A DNA stretch of 64,000 nt from Mucilaginibacter inviolabilis (GTDB lineage: Bacteria > Bacteroidota > Bacteroidia > Sphingobacteriales > Sphingobacteriaceae). The position numbers and the translations under genes are program-made. The stretch is taken from assembly GCF_011089895.1 (NCBI RefSeq), contig NZ_JAANAT010000001.1:2604001-2668000 (forward strand). The letters are read 5' to 3'. Positions 44,848 to 54,854 of this stretch are shown piece by piece. The stretch's first letter is position 1. The number at the start of each line of letters is the position of its first letter. The notes under the pieces were generated by a model. The model saw nothing but the letters and a program-made list of their open reading frames with translations, did not search any database and was not told the origin of the DNA.

Positions 44848-45708
44848 ATGGACGCTATCAAGACAGTAAAGGATGCAATAACAATCGGACTTGGGATATT
44901 ATCTGCCGGATTTGGCCTAAAAGGTTTTTTATTATCGAGCCACTTTATTGATGGTGGCGCTACCGGTATAGCCATGCTGATATCAGATATTACCCTGGCA
45001 CCTATCTCTATCCTTATCTTTATTATCAACGTACCGTTCCTGTGGTTGGGTTATAAAAAGTTGGGCTTACAGTTTGCTATCAAAAGCACCCTCGCTATTG
45101 GTCTACTTTCGGTGGTTGTGGCTGTAGTTCAGTTTCCGGATGTTACACATGATAAATTATTGACCGCCGTATTTGGTGGTGTTTTTATAGGCACAGGCAG
45201 TGGTTTAGCCATGCGCGGCGGAGCCGTGCTGGACGGCACCGAGATTGCTGCCGTACTGGTGAGCAAAAAAACACAGCTGCTTAAAGTGAGCGACTTTATT
45301 TTGCTGCTCAATGTATTGATATTTAGCATGGCCGCTTTCTTTTTAGGTGTGGAACCTGCTATGTACTCCATACTCACCTATATGGCTGCAGCCAAAATGA
45401 TCGACTTTATTTTGAACGGTATTGAGCAATACTCAGGCATCACCGTCATATCAACCCATAGCGAAGCCATCCGTAAGGCCATCACAGAAACCCTGGGTCG
45501 CGGGGTTACCATTTACCAGGGCAAAAGTGGTTATGGTAAAGATGGGCATATAAACGATCCACGGGATATTGTTTTCACCGTTGCCACCCGTCTGGAAATC
45601 CCTTCACTTAAACAAACCATCCTGGATATAGATCCAAAAGCTTTTATTGTACAGCAAAGTATTGATGATACCACCGGCGGCTTGCTCAAACGCAAAGGCC
45701 TGCATTAA
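44848..45708 (+). CDS. YitT-family membrane protein (DUF161 + DUF2179)
   Basis: The frame is open from 44812; ATG at 44848 (MDAIKTVKDAITIGLG) is preferred because homologues begin near the first helix. Five to six transmembrane helices (ILSAGFGLKGFLLSSHFIDGGATGIAML, ISILIFIINVPFLWLGYK, etc.). The cytoplasmic C-terminal DUF2179 domain contains GRGVTIYQGKSGYGKDG. Transport function in the family is not established. Confidence 0.9.
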   Translation: MDAIKTVKDAITIGLGILSAGFGLKGFLLSSHFIDGGATGIAMLISDITLAPISILIFIINVPFLWLGYKKLGLQFAIKSTLAIGLLSVVVAVVQFPDVTHDKLLTAVFGGVFIGTGSGLAMRGGAVLDGTEIAAVLVSKKTQLLKVSDFILLLNVLIFSMAAFFLGVEPAMYSILTYMAAAKMIDFILNGIEQYSGITVISTHSEAIRKAITETLGRGVTIYQGKSGYGKDGHINDPRDIVFTVATRLEIPSLKQTILDIDPKAFIVQQSIDDTTGGLLKRKGLH

Positions 45709-45825
45709 AGCGGAAAGCCGAAGGCAGAAAGCTTTTTCACCTGATATATTTTTCCAGCTTTAAGCTTTGAATCTTCTGCTTTTAGCTTAAAAAATGTTTC
45801 CTTTGCGGCCGAAACCAAATCATAT

Positions 45826-46455
45826 ATGAAAAAAACACTTATCACAATTCTTGTTATTCTGGGCGCTTATTCTGCAACATTCGCGCAACAAACAAAAGGT
45901 GATGTTGAATTGGGTATTTATGCCGGCTTCAGCTATGCCAATGTTAGTGGCGGTGGCTTGGTTAATGCCGATAATAAATCGGGATTTAATGCTGGTGTAG
46001 CTGCCGACTTTTACTTCTCGAACCGTTGGAGCTTGAAAACAAAACTAATTTTTGATCAAAAGGGCTGGGGCGATGGCTTTTTCTCTGTCGAAAATAGTAA
46101 TAACAGTAATTTCAAAACAGACTACCGATTAAATTACATTACCCTGCCAATAATGGCCAATTGGCATTTTGGCAAAAAGCGTAACTGGTATTTGAATTTT
46201 GGCCCCTATGTGGGTTATCTGGCAGGCGCCAAAGCAACCGACATCAGTACAGATGTAAAAGATTATTTTCACAACACCGACTTTGGGATAGCAGCCGGAA
46301 TTGGTACTAAGATCCGGCTATCAGACAACATAAAGCTTCTACTGGAATACGACGAGCAAGCAGGGTTTACCGATATTTTTAAATCAAACCCAGGTTCGGC
46401 AATCAGGAATGGCCGGGCAAGCTTAAATGTTGGCTTTAACTTTATATTGAAATAG
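45826..46455 (+). CDS. PorT-like outer-membrane beta-barrel protein
   Basis: 209 residues with signal peptide (cleavage near TFAQQ). Alternating hydrophobic strands, aromatic girdles and a final Phe-containing strand (VGFNFILK) fit an eight-stranded OMP_b-brl_2 barrel. Function unknown. Ends 10 bp before a long hairpin terminator. Confidence 0.88.
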   Translation: MKKTLITILVILGAYSATFAQQTKGDVELGIYAGFSYANVSGGGLVNADNKSGFNAGVAADFYFSNRWSLKTKLIFDQKGWGDGFFSVENSNNSNFKTDYRLNYITLPIMANWHFGKKRNWYLNFGPYVGYLAGAKATDISTDVKDYFHNTDFGIAAGIGTKIRLSDNIKLLLEYDEQAGFTDIFKSNPGSAIRNGRASLNVGFNFILK

Positions 46456-46462
46456 ACTAGCT

Positions 46463-46504
46463 AAAACAACAAAAGCGTGGGCAAGCCCACGCTTTTGTTG
46501 TTTT
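46463..46504. terminator. Bidirectional terminator
   Basis: aaaacaacaaaagcgtgggc (46463-46482) and its exact complement (46485-46504) make a 20-bp stem around a 2-nt loop. A- and T-tracts lie on both sides. It serves the converging barrel gene and KAS III gene. Confidence 0.9.
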
Positions 46505-46554
46505 ATACGACACCCATCATTGTAATGACGGCATAATATCAATGAGCGTTAAAC

Positions 46555-47553
46555 TTATCTCAGCTTACCCCATTTTAAGAGAGTAGCACCCCATGAAAAA
46601 CCAGCTCCAAAGGCGGTTAGTATCACGTTGTCGTTATATTTAAAGTCGTTTTTAAAATCCCAAAGGCAAAGTGGTATGGTGGCAGCAGTGGTATTTCCGT
46701 ACCTGTCAATGTTCACCTTTACGCGTTCAGCGGGTAAGCCTAAATGATCGCCAACGGCATGTATTATCCGGTAATTGGCCTGGTGTGGTATCAGCCAGTT
46801 GATATCATCAATAGTCAGATCGTTACGCTGTAGTACCTCTTTACACGTTTCTGTCATACCGTTAATAGCGGCTTTAAAAACCACCCGACCGTCCTGGTGT
46901 ATAAAATGTTTGTTGGCAGCAACGCTCTCCGCCGTTGCCGGAACTTTTGAGCCCCCGCCCGGTACCAGTAAATGCTCCCGGCCTTTGCCTTCGGTTTTAA
47001 AAACACTGTCAATTAAGCCGGAGCCATCGGTAGTCGGTTCAATTAAAACCGCTCCGGCACCATCGCCAAAAAGTATACAGGTATTTCTGTCTTTATAATT
47101 GATAATAGCGCTGTTTTGATCGGCACCTACCACAATCACCTTTTTGTAACGACCGCCTTCAACCAGGCTTGATCCGAGGGTATATGCATATAAAAATCCG
47201 CTGCAGGCAGCGTTCACATCCGTTGCCCAGGCATTGGTCATGCCCACCTTGTCACAAACAATACTGGCGGTTGAAAGCAGTAAATGATCGGGAGTTGATG
47301 TGGCGATGATCACACAGTCAATCTCATCGGCAGAAACTTTAGTACTATCTAATAAATTTTTGATGGCCCAGGTGGCCATATCAGAAGTAGCGAGCGTTTT
47401 ATCGGTTAAAATTCTTCTTTCCTTTATCCCGGTTCTTGATACTATCCATTCGCTGTTGGTATCAACCATTTTTTCTAAATCACTGTTACTCAGGATACTA
47501 TCTGGAACATAACCACCAATACCCGTAATAACTGCGCTGCTCTTTAACTTCAT
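46555..47553 (-). CDS. fabH: Beta-ketoacyl-ACP synthase III (FabH-like)
   Basis: 332 residues. Catalytic triad Cys117 (NAACSGF), His257 (IPHQAN), Asn287 (RYGNTTAA). Condenses an acyl-CoA primer with malonyl-ACP to start fatty-acid synthesis. No other fab genes are near, so this may be an additional KAS III with its own primer preference; I cannot tell from sequence. Downstream of metE but separated by a 58-bp gap with a gcctg/caggc hairpin. Confidence 0.9.
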   Translation of the reverse strand: MKLKSSAVITGIGGYVPDSILSNSDLEKMVDTNSEWIVSRTGIKERRILTDKTLATSDMATWAIKNLLDSTKVSADEIDCVIIATSTPDHLLLSTASIVCDKVGMTNAWATDVNAACSGFLYAYTLGSSLVEGGRYKKVIVVGADQNSAIINYKDRNTCILFGDGAGAVLIEPTTDGSGLIDSVFKTEGKGREHLLVPGGGSKVPATAESVAANKHFIHQDGRVVFKAAINGMTETCKEVLQRNDLTIDDINWLIPHQANYRIIHAVGDHLGLPAERVKVNIDRYGNTTAATIPLCLWDFKNDFKYNDNVILTAFGAGFSWGATLLKWGKLR

Positions 47554-47611
47554 AAATACTAAAATTCTTCAAAAAACAGGCAATTATACGGAAATTGCCT
47601 GTTTTTAATGG

Positions 47612-49918
47612 TCAGGAAACTGTTGTTTCTACAACTAACTGACGAAGTTGTTTTGCAGCCTGTACCATATTTACCAACGCGGTCTGTGTTTCGGGCCATT
47701 TCCGGGTCTTTAAACCACAATCAGGGTTAACCCATAAATTACCTGCGGGCAACAGTGTGGATGCTTTTTCGAGCAGGGCCGCCATCTCATCAACCGTAGG
47801 TACGCGCGGCGAGTGGATGTCATAAACACCGGGGCCAATTTCATTGGGATATTTAAAATCGGCAAAGGCATTAAGCAATTCCATTTGTGAACGGGAAGTT
47901 TCAATGGTGATCACATCGGCGTCCATATCGGCGATGTTTCCAATGATATCATTAAACTCACTGTAGCACATGTGGGTATGGATCTGTGTTTCGTCCCTAA
48001 CCCCGCTGGCTGATATACGGAATGCCCGTACTGCCCAGTTCAAATAACTTTCCCAATCTTTTTTACGCAGCGGCAAACCCTCGCGTATAGCGGGCTCATC
48101 TATCTGTATCACTTTAATGCCTGCACTTTCCAGCGCTACTACCTCATCACGGATAGCCAGGGCTATCTGATAAGTGGTTTCGGACCGGGGCTGGTCATCG
48201 CGCACAAACGACCATTGCAGTATGGTAACCGGGCCGGTAAGCATACCCTTCATTAATCTGTTCGTATTAGCCTGCGCAAAGCTGCTCCAACGCACGGTCA
48301 TATCTGCCGGGCGACTTACATCACCATAAATAACAGGGGGCTTAACACAGCGGCTGCCATAGCTTTGTACCCAACCGTTTTTGGTAAACAGAAAACCGTC
48401 CAAACGCTCGCCAAAGTACTCCACCATGTCGTTGCGTTCAAACTCGCCGTGAACCAATACATCCAGGTCGATCTCTTCCTGCCAGCGAATAGCTTCGATA
48501 GTGGCCTTTTCTATCTGTTCGTCGTACTGTGCTTCGGTAAGTTCACCTTTTTTGAGGCGTGCGCGCAGCGTACGGATATTATTAGTTTGCGGGAACGATC
48601 CTATGGTAGTTGTAGGGTACAGGGGTAATTTAAAACGCTGCTGCTGTATTTTCTGGCGATCACCGAATGGACTGTCCCGGCGTGCGTCGACATCGGTGAT
48701 AGCAGCTGTACGTTGTTTAACTTCCTGTTTGTGGATTAGCTTGGAGATATTACGACTGCTGATAGCCTGAATATTGGCTTGCAGCAGATCGTTATTGCTT
48801 TCTATGATCTGGGCAAGTTCATTGACTTCGTTCAATTTCTGTTTAGCAAAAGCCATCCAGTTTTTGATCTCGGTGTTGATGGTGGTTTCCAGGTCGAGAT
48901 CAAATGGGGTATGCAGCAGGGAGCAGCTTGGGGCTATGATCACCCTATCCTTACCCAATACCGCGATGGCTTTTCTGATATGCGATATAGATTTGATGTA
49001 ATCGTTTTTCCAGATATTGCGACCATCGATAACGCCTACCGACAGGCTCAGTTTTTCGGGCAGCAGGGTAAGTACCTCGTCCAGTTGTTGCGGTGCGCGC
49101 ACCAGGTCGATATGCAGGGCACTTACCGGCAGATTTACCGCCAGCTGGGTATTATCCTTCAGGCTTTCAAAATAAGTGGTAAGCAATATCTTGATACTTG
49201 GGGTGTTTTTACTGATCTCGGCGTAGGCATACACAAAGGCATCTTTTTCGGCCTGGGTCAAATCAAGAGCCAGGAAAGGCTCGTCCAATTGCACCCACTC
49301 AGCACCATACTCTTTCAGGCGTTTCAATACCTCGATATAAACCGGCACCAGTTTCTTGATCAGATCGATCTTGTTAAAACCGGCTTGTTTTTCTTTACCC
49401 AGCAACAGGTAACTTACCGGACCAATCAGCACCGGTTTTGGGGTGGTGCCGGTATATTGCTTGGCGAGGGTAAATTCGTCAAACACTTTTTCTGAGAACA
49501 CCCTGAACTGCTGGTTTTGTACAAACTCGGGCACAATGTAATGGTAGTTAGTATCAAACCATTTGGTCATTTCCATGGCGGTAACATCTAGTCCGTCTTT
49601 CTGGTAACCACGGGCCATAGCAAAATACAGGTCGATTTCGGTATTGGCTTTGTTTTGGGTTAAAACAGGGGTGTAACGCTCAGGGATAACGCCCAGCATG
49701 AGCGACGTATCCAGCACCTGGTCATAAAAACTAAAATCGTTACAGGGGATGAGGTCGATACCGGCTTCAACCTGGGTTTTCCAGTTGCCGATCCTGATCT
49801 GGCGGGCAACGGCAAACAGCTCGTCGCGGGTAAATTGGCCGGCCCAATAAGCCTCATTGGCCTTTTTGAGTTCACGGAGGGCACCTACACGAGGATACCC
49901 GAGATTGTTTTTGAGCAT
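47612..49918 (-). CDS. metE: Cobalamin-independent methionine synthase
   Basis: About 768 residues from ATG at 49918 (MLKNNLGYPRVGALRELKKA); ATG at 49945 gives 9 more residues. Two fused barrels. The C-terminal zinc site has His and Cys in IHTHMCYSEF, a Glu, and Cys in NPDCGLKTRKW. Folate-binding and linker motifs are also present. It transfers the methyl of 5-methyl-tetrahydrofolate to homocysteine. Directly behind a cobalamin riboswitch, hence off when B12 is plentiful. Confidence 0.97.
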   Translation of the reverse strand: MLKNNLGYPRVGALRELKKANEAYWAGQFTRDELFAVARQIRIGNWKTQVEAGIDLIPCNDFSFYDQVLDTSLMLGVIPERYTPVLTQNKANTEIDLYFAMARGYQKDGLDVTAMEMTKWFDTNYHYIVPEFVQNQQFRVFSEKVFDEFTLAKQYTGTTPKPVLIGPVSYLLLGKEKQAGFNKIDLIKKLVPVYIEVLKRLKEYGAEWVQLDEPFLALDLTQAEKDAFVYAYAEISKNTPSIKILLTTYFESLKDNTQLAVNLPVSALHIDLVRAPQQLDEVLTLLPEKLSLSVGVIDGRNIWKNDYIKSISHIRKAIAVLGKDRVIIAPSCSLLHTPFDLDLETTINTEIKNWMAFAKQKLNEVNELAQIIESNNDLLQANIQAISSRNISKLIHKQEVKQRTAAITDVDARRDSPFGDRQKIQQQRFKLPLYPTTTIGSFPQTNNIRTLRARLKKGELTEAQYDEQIEKATIEAIRWQEEIDLDVLVHGEFERNDMVEYFGERLDGFLFTKNGWVQSYGSRCVKPPVIYGDVSRPADMTVRWSSFAQANTNRLMKGMLTGPVTILQWSFVRDDQPRSETTYQIALAIRDEVVALESAGIKVIQIDEPAIREGLPLRKKDWESYLNWAVRAFRISASGVRDETQIHTHMCYSEFNDIIGNIADMDADVITIETSRSQMELLNAFADFKYPNEIGPGVYDIHSPRVPTVDEMAALLEKASTLLPAGNLWVNPDCGLKTRKWPETQTALVNMVQAAKQLRQLVVETTVS

Positions 49919-50102
49919 ACGCATAAAACTTTTTTGGTTAAACATTAATTAAATTAATGCTCCTTACGGTTTTCGGTATGCTTTCGGGAAATGGTAATAA
50001 AAGGCAAAAGCACAACAACGCGCAGACCACTAAAAAGGGGCACAGGCGGTTATCCTTTTTCTTTGACTACTGCTTCAAAACGCGAAAGCATTGTCTTTTA
50101 TA

Positions 50103-50278
50103 CAATAAGGCAAGTATCCTGGCTTGTAATATTGTTGCCGTCCTTCTCATTCCGTTTGGATAGAATAATGGACCTTACCGGCAACAACTTGTTGCATTAC
50201 TTACAGTTGCGCGACAGCCCGCGATTTACACACGGTTCCTTTTTAATCCCTACCCTCCACAGGCAGGAAACCATATTG
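50103..50278 (-). promoter_or_regulatory. Cobalamin (B12) riboswitch in the metE leader
   Basis: Read on the minus strand. P1 is CAATATGG (50278-50271) with CCTTATTG (50110-50103). Then the conserved GGAACCG-TGTGTAAATC, GGGCTGTCGCGCAACTGTAA core and the B12-box GCCAGGATACTTGCC (50123-50109). The aptamer is 155 bp upstream of metE; an expression platform between 49946 and 50102 should switch metE off with adenosyl- or methylcobalamin. Confidence 0.95.
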
Positions 50279-50391
50279 CTGAAAAAAAGTAAAGAACTTT
50301 ATTAAAACAAATATAGGCTTTAATGCAACACGATAGTAAAAGTGTACAGGAAATTGCCATAGGACAAGTTCGCATCGGTAAAAGGTGACTA

Positions 50392-51444
50392 TTAGTTGTT
50401 ATTCATTTCCTCATTTATTTCATCCAGATGAAAACTATCCAATTTGATCTTATTTTTCATGTCCCCAAACGTGGGGTTAGGATATTTGGCAAGTGCGATA
50501 GCCAGATATTCGCCCAAAGTCTGATACCTGAATTTATCTTTGGTTTGCAGTGTTCTTTCAAATAAAGCTAAAGTTTGGGGTGTTGGATATTTGGCGAGGG
50601 CCTGGTATAGTATGCGCCAAAGTGGATAATCATAGCCTTTTAAGACCCACTCCCGTTCAAATATCTGAACCAGTTTGGGATAAAATTTAGCGTCTGGAAA
50701 TTCCCGGACGGCGTACACCGCATCGTGCTGGGTTTCGTTCTTTTCTAAATAATCACTAATGATATTCAAATCATCCGGGTTTTTATACCTGGCTAATGCT
50801 ACCACGGCTATGGAGTTATTCTCTGTAACAGCTATCTCTCTGATACGGCTATAGTTTTTTGCCTCTGGTTTCAGATTGTGCAATAACTTGTTTTTTGCGG
50901 CTAAAACCACATGCTTATCATAAAGTAAAATACTATCCAGCTTTTCTTTCTGAATAGTACTCATTTTATATGTTTTCAGGTCTACTTCCGTAGTCGTAAT
51001 TACATCAATAAAATAATCTCCCACCTTTGTCTCCCAACCCATATCAAATGATATGGCTTCTACCATGGCGGTATCCCGTACATGCGCTAACATGATCGAA
51101 AAAACAGCTGTATCTTTTCGTAAAGCTAAGCCATGAAATGCATAACACCTCACCACAGCATTGTTATACTGAGTGAGTTCGCGGAGTTCTGCACTTTGTG
51201 CAATACGGTTTAACTGCTCAAAACGCTCCCATTGCTTTGATTTTTTTCCAGCCATACCAATGAGCCTGTTCTCAAATCTTCCAGCTTTCGAGATATCTTT
51301 AACTATTTTCATCACAGCGGGCCGCACATGAACGGAATCGGTATAATCCCGAGCTACAACCATATATAGACTAAGCATTAATATACCAGAGAAAAGAAAA
51401 AACACTAATGCTATTCCCTTATTTTGTGATTTTACAGGTTTCAT
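50392..51444 (-). CDS. HEAT-like repeat protein with N-terminal membrane anchor
   Basis: 350 residues. A single N-terminal hydrophobic helix (ALVFFLFSGILMLSLYMVVA) then a long alpha-solenoid (VRCYAFHGLAL, AVVALARYKNPDDLNII, DAVYAVREFPDAKFYPKLVQIF, YPTPQTLALFERTL, LAIALAKYPNPTF). No enzyme motif. Probably a periplasmic scaffold anchored in the inner membrane. Family not recognised. Confidence 0.7.
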   Translation of the reverse strand: MKPVKSQNKGIALVFFLFSGILMLSLYMVVARDYTDSVHVRPAVMKIVKDISKAGRFENRLIGMAGKKSKQWERFEQLNRIAQSAELRELTQYNNAVVRCYAFHGLALRKDTAVFSIMLAHVRDTAMVEAISFDMGWETKVGDYFIDVITTTEVDLKTYKMSTIQKEKLDSILLYDKHVVLAAKNKLLHNLKPEAKNYSRIREIAVTENNSIAVVALARYKNPDDLNIISDYLEKNETQHDAVYAVREFPDAKFYPKLVQIFEREWVLKGYDYPLWRILYQALAKYPTPQTLALFERTLQTKDKFRYQTLGEYLAIALAKYPNPTFGDMKNKIKLDSFHLDEINEEMNNN

Positions 51445-51532
51445 TTATTGTGATGGTTAGTCGCTTACTAACATATATAAAATATATTTTATTTTCGATC
51501 CGCACTTACTATAGCGAGTACAAGATAGATAA

Positions 51533-51877
51533 TTAACGTTTCTCCATGTTGGCATATCCCCAAGCTTTCATGGCATCGATTATAGGTAATAAAGTTTGGC
51601 CGTGCTGGCTGATATGATATTCCACCCTCGGCGGTACCTCGGCAAAAACTATCCTTTCCAATACGCCGTCTACCTCCAACTCCCGCAGCTGATTGGTGAG
51701 GGTTTGTTTGCTTATTTCGGGGATGCCTTTTTGCATTAAGCTGTATCGGTTGATTCCGTTCCTGATGAGGTGGATGATCACCGGTTTCCATTTGCCCCCA
51801 ATAATGTTCATACAATAAGTTACCGCGCAATTGGTGGGATTAAAATCTTTTGTTTTACGGGTGATTGATTTTTCCAT
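51533..51877 (-). CDS. HxlR-family winged-helix regulator
   Basis: 114 residues. NCAVTYCMNIIGGKWKPVII (early Cys and the KW motif), GISKQTLTNQLRELEVDG recognition helix, VEYHISQHGQTLLPIIDAM wing. These regulators often respond to electrophiles through the N-terminal cysteine. Divergent, by 45 bp, from the MBL-fold gene, which is the likely target. Confidence 0.93.
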   Translation of the reverse strand: MEKSITRKTKDFNPTNCAVTYCMNIIGGKWKPVIIHLIRNGINRYSLMQKGIPEISKQTLTNQLRELEVDGVLERIVFAEVPPRVEYHISQHGQTLLPIIDAMKAWGYANMEKR

Positions 51878-51922
51878 TAGTCTAAAATTATTGCCTAAGC
51901 ATATAAATATAGTCTTTTATCC

Positions 51923-52870
51923 ATGATCAGCAAAAACAGAGGACATTTGTCAATGATAAAAAAATCAAATACCATGATCAATAACTCAGAAACATCAGCA
52001 ATAAAAACAAACCCAACTCCGGACATTAAAAACTACCATTTTGAATCATTTAACCTGTTGGTTATTACCGATGGCAATGTGGAGTATGATAACGATTGCT
52101 TTGCTCCCGGTATACCGCCAACGGAACTGAAACAGCTCCGGGAAAAACACAGCAGCCTGTCCACACATTTTATGCTGCCTCATAATATTATGGTGTTCAC
52201 CTTACCAGATAGAATCATCATGATTGATGCGGGCAATGGCGATAAGGCCGGCCCGGGTGCCGGTAAATTGGTAAGCAATTTGTGCGTGGCCGGAATTGAA
52301 CCAGGCGACATCACCGATATTATATTGACACATGCCCACCCCGATCATTTTAACGGCCTGATCAGCAATAGCGGTCAATTGATTTTCCCAAACGTGAAGA
52401 TCCACATGCACCAAAAGGAATTTGACTTTTGGCAGGATGATCATGCCGATTTCTCTAAAAGTAAAAGTCTGCTATCCTCACTTCAGTCGCTCCAGCAGGA
52501 GATCCAATTTTTCTTTACGCAGATAAGCGGAAAGTTACAGCTATTCAATACCGATGAGCCAATATTTGATTTTTTGCAACCCATACTTACACCCGGGCAC
52601 ACACCGGGCCATTGTATGTTCACGATCACTTCGGGCAATGAAAAATTTATTCATATGGCCGATATTTTTCATGACGAGATCGTTTTGTTCGCCAAACCGG
52701 AGTGGGGTACTGTTTTCGACATTGATTTTGATTTAGCCGCCCGTACACGCCACAGGGTTCTTGAAGAATTTGCCGCATCAAGGCAAAAGGTGTTCGGCTA
52801 CCACTTACCCTGGCCGGGGTTTGGACATATTGAAAAGGACAATGATGGGTTTACATGGGTGGCGGAATGA
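51923..52870 (+). CDS. MBL-fold metallo-hydrolase
   Basis: 315 residues (starts at 51953 or 51974 are possible). Zinc motif H-x-H-x-D-H in THAHPDHFNG, His in TPGHTPGHC, Asp in HMADIFHD and a final His in GYHLPWPGFGH. No signal peptide. Substrate not evident; lactonase- or quorum-quenching-like enzymes share this layout. Divergent from the HxlR regulator. Confidence 0.9.
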   Translation: MISKNRGHLSMIKKSNTMINNSETSAIKTNPTPDIKNYHFESFNLLVITDGNVEYDNDCFAPGIPPTELKQLREKHSSLSTHFMLPHNIMVFTLPDRIIMIDAGNGDKAGPGAGKLVSNLCVAGIEPGDITDIILTHAHPDHFNGLISNSGQLIFPNVKIHMHQKEFDFWQDDHADFSKSKSLLSSLQSLQQEIQFFFTQISGKLQLFNTDEPIFDFLQPILTPGHTPGHCMFTITSGNEKFIHMADIFHDEIVLFAKPEWGTVFDIDFDLAARTRHRVLEEFAASRQKVFGYHLPWPGFGHIEKDNDGFTWVAE

Positions 52871-52965
52871 TCAGGCTTCGGCAAATGGCTTACTATTTTT
52901 ATATTCACACCGGGCTAAAATAATTTACCATACATTGTCGTTATCCGGATATTAACCCAAGCCTT

Positions 52966-54309
52966 ATGCGTTTTCGTTTCACTTTTATTTTTTTGCTTAC
53001 AATCATTATACCCGGTATAACGTTTGCCCAGGTTAAATTATCTATTGATGATATCGTTAAAATTCACATGGTTGATGGTGCGAGTTATCTAGGTGCTTTT
53101 TTTCGCAATAATTATGACATAGTGCTCAGAAATAGGCAATGGAAAAGCTACCAGGTACGTGAAGAATATCAACGGATGAATCCCCAAATACGCGATCCTA
53201 AAAAATTCATAGAACATAAGGATAGTGTAGAACACCGCTTTATCAAAATCATCCCGCAGGATTCCATCAATTTGTTATTGCAATCCATAAGCAAAATCAA
53301 GCCTAAGTTTAATCCGGCCGACTTACACCTGTCTATTCCCAAACTCACCCAACAGATTGATAGTGCCTACCTGAAAGAGCCAGATGCAAAACGCAGGCAC
53401 CTGTTTAATTCTTTTTTTGATACTCCGGCAAAGCTTTACCGTTTGTTAGATACTATACAACATGATTTTTGGACGGATGATTATCCATTCTCGGTTATGG
53501 AGATCGTGAAAAAACAGGGCGACACTGTAAAAGTGATCACCACCGCGCAAACAGAATATATGATGCCATGGCGGGTTAACAATGTGCCTACTTATGATTT
53601 GGGCATCAACCAATTTTTCATAAATGCTACGGGGGTTACACATCACCGTATGGCGGGTGAACGCATAAGCTACAATATTTATGATCATGTAGATTATTTA
53701 TATGCCCGTGACGCATTTGAACGCCTGCGTTGGCGAGATCTTGAGCCTGAAAACTTCAAATATATTCAGCAACATTTTAATATCATTAAGGCCGTAAATT
53801 ATAATAATGATAGCTCGCAATATTTTTTCAATCCCAAAAAGCTGAATAAACACATTGTTATTGCCGGAATATTAAAAATCAATAAAAAGGACCAGCTAAA
53901 GGCACTGACCCAATTTGCCGAAGATACACTTGGCTCTTTCTTAAAAACCCGCGCATTTATGATAGATAGCTGCATAGCAAAACCTGGATGTACTATCACT
54001 TTTATTAATAGTAACGGACAAGCTCTTCATGGTTATTACAGTTGGAACAATCAGAAAGCTGAGCATTATTTAAAGAAACTCAACCGCCGGCAAATGTGGT
54101 GGTTTGAAATTGAGGCGGGCGAAAGAATAAAAGACTATTGGACAAGACTTCCCAACGGAAATTTTGCACTAACTACCTATATTGACGATTATGCAGTTGG
54201 GGTATCGTCCAAATACATTAAAAAAGATGGTATAAAAGCTGGAAAATTTGTTTTGATGATATTTTCGCCAAATGGAAAGCTGCTTGAAGATGGTTCGGGC
54301 ATTAAGTAA
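52966..54309 (+). CDS. Secreted protein of unknown function
   Basis: 447 residues with signal peptide (cleavage near TFAQ). I recognise no domain. Visible are two cysteines (CIAKPGC), aromatic-rich strands, a Tyr-rich stretch around residue 230 (YNIYDHVDYLYARD) and frequent W/F. No repeats, no membrane helix. Followed 51 bp later by the ferredoxin gene on the same strand; a functional link is not clear. Confidence 0.7.
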   Translation: MRFRFTFIFLLTIIIPGITFAQVKLSIDDIVKIHMVDGASYLGAFFRNNYDIVLRNRQWKSYQVREEYQRMNPQIRDPKKFIEHKDSVEHRFIKIIPQDSINLLLQSISKIKPKFNPADLHLSIPKLTQQIDSAYLKEPDAKRRHLFNSFFDTPAKLYRLLDTIQHDFWTDDYPFSVMEIVKKQGDTVKVITTAQTEYMMPWRVNNVPTYDLGINQFFINATGVTHHRMAGERISYNIYDHVDYLYARDAFERLRWRDLEPENFKYIQQHFNIIKAVNYNNDSSQYFFNPKKLNKHIVIAGILKINKKDQLKALTQFAEDTLGSFLKTRAFMIDSCIAKPGCTITFINSNGQALHGYYSWNNQKAEHYLKKLNRRQMWWFEIEAGERIKDYWTRLPNGNFALTTYIDDYAVGVSSKYIKKDGIKAGKFVLMIFSPNGKLLEDGSGIK

Positions 54310-54360
54310 TATTGTTTAGCGTAAACCGGTAAAAGATATTTCTCCGATCTTTACTAATCA

Positions 54361-54642
54361 ATGCCCACACCAGAAAACATCATCCTATTTAAAGTAGCGT
54401 ACCTGGGCCGCATTACGGAGGTACACACCTACCCCAACCAGTATTATAGTTTGATGACCCTGATATCTGACCAACTGGCTATCCCCGGTTTTGGTTTATG
54501 CTGCGGTATGGGCAGTTGCGGCACCTGTTTGGTACAGATCAATAATGGTTATCATCAAGGAGTAAAAAACGTACTAGCCTGTGCTGTTGGCGTTAATGAC
54601 GAACTGACCGGTGCGGTGATTACTATATCGGGCGTATTCTAA
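54361..54642 (+). CDS. Plant-type 2Fe-2S ferredoxin
   Basis: 93 residues. Cluster ligands Cys48-x4-Cys53-x2-Cys56-x17-Cys74 (CCGMGSCGTC and LACAVG), preceded by an additional Cys47. The beta-grasp fold carries one electron. No reductase or oxygenase partner adjoins it, so its donor and acceptor are unknown. Confidence 0.88.
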   Translation: MPTPENIILFKVAYLGRITEVHTYPNQYYSLMTLISDQLAIPGFGLCCGMGSCGTCLVQINNGYHQGVKNVLACAVGVNDELTGAVITISGVF

Positions 54643-54668
54643 AAGATTATCCAAGTTTTATAAAAAGT

Positions 54669-54750
54669 TTGTCATCCTGAGGCACGAAGGATCTATTCGT
54701 GAACTTTGTATATCGGCGATTAGATGCTTCACTCCGTTCAGCATGACAAA
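54669..54750. repeat. Intergenic palindromic element (gtcatcctgag type)
   Basis: ttgtcatcctgag near 54669 and the inverted agcatgacaaa near 54750, with inner gaagga/cttc complement. A different family from the gtcattgcgag elements; between convergent genes. Confidence 0.6.
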
Positions 54751-54854
54751 AAAAGGAGAGCCAGCGAAGCGACGTCGGAATGAGTTGTCTATGACAGGTA
54801 AGTAAAAAGGCCCGCAAAACAAAAACATTTGGCCTTTAAAACAATTCCGGTTAA

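Noticed and set aside
48779..49495. 238-codon plus-strand ORF
   Set aside because: Antisense to metE; no recognisable features.
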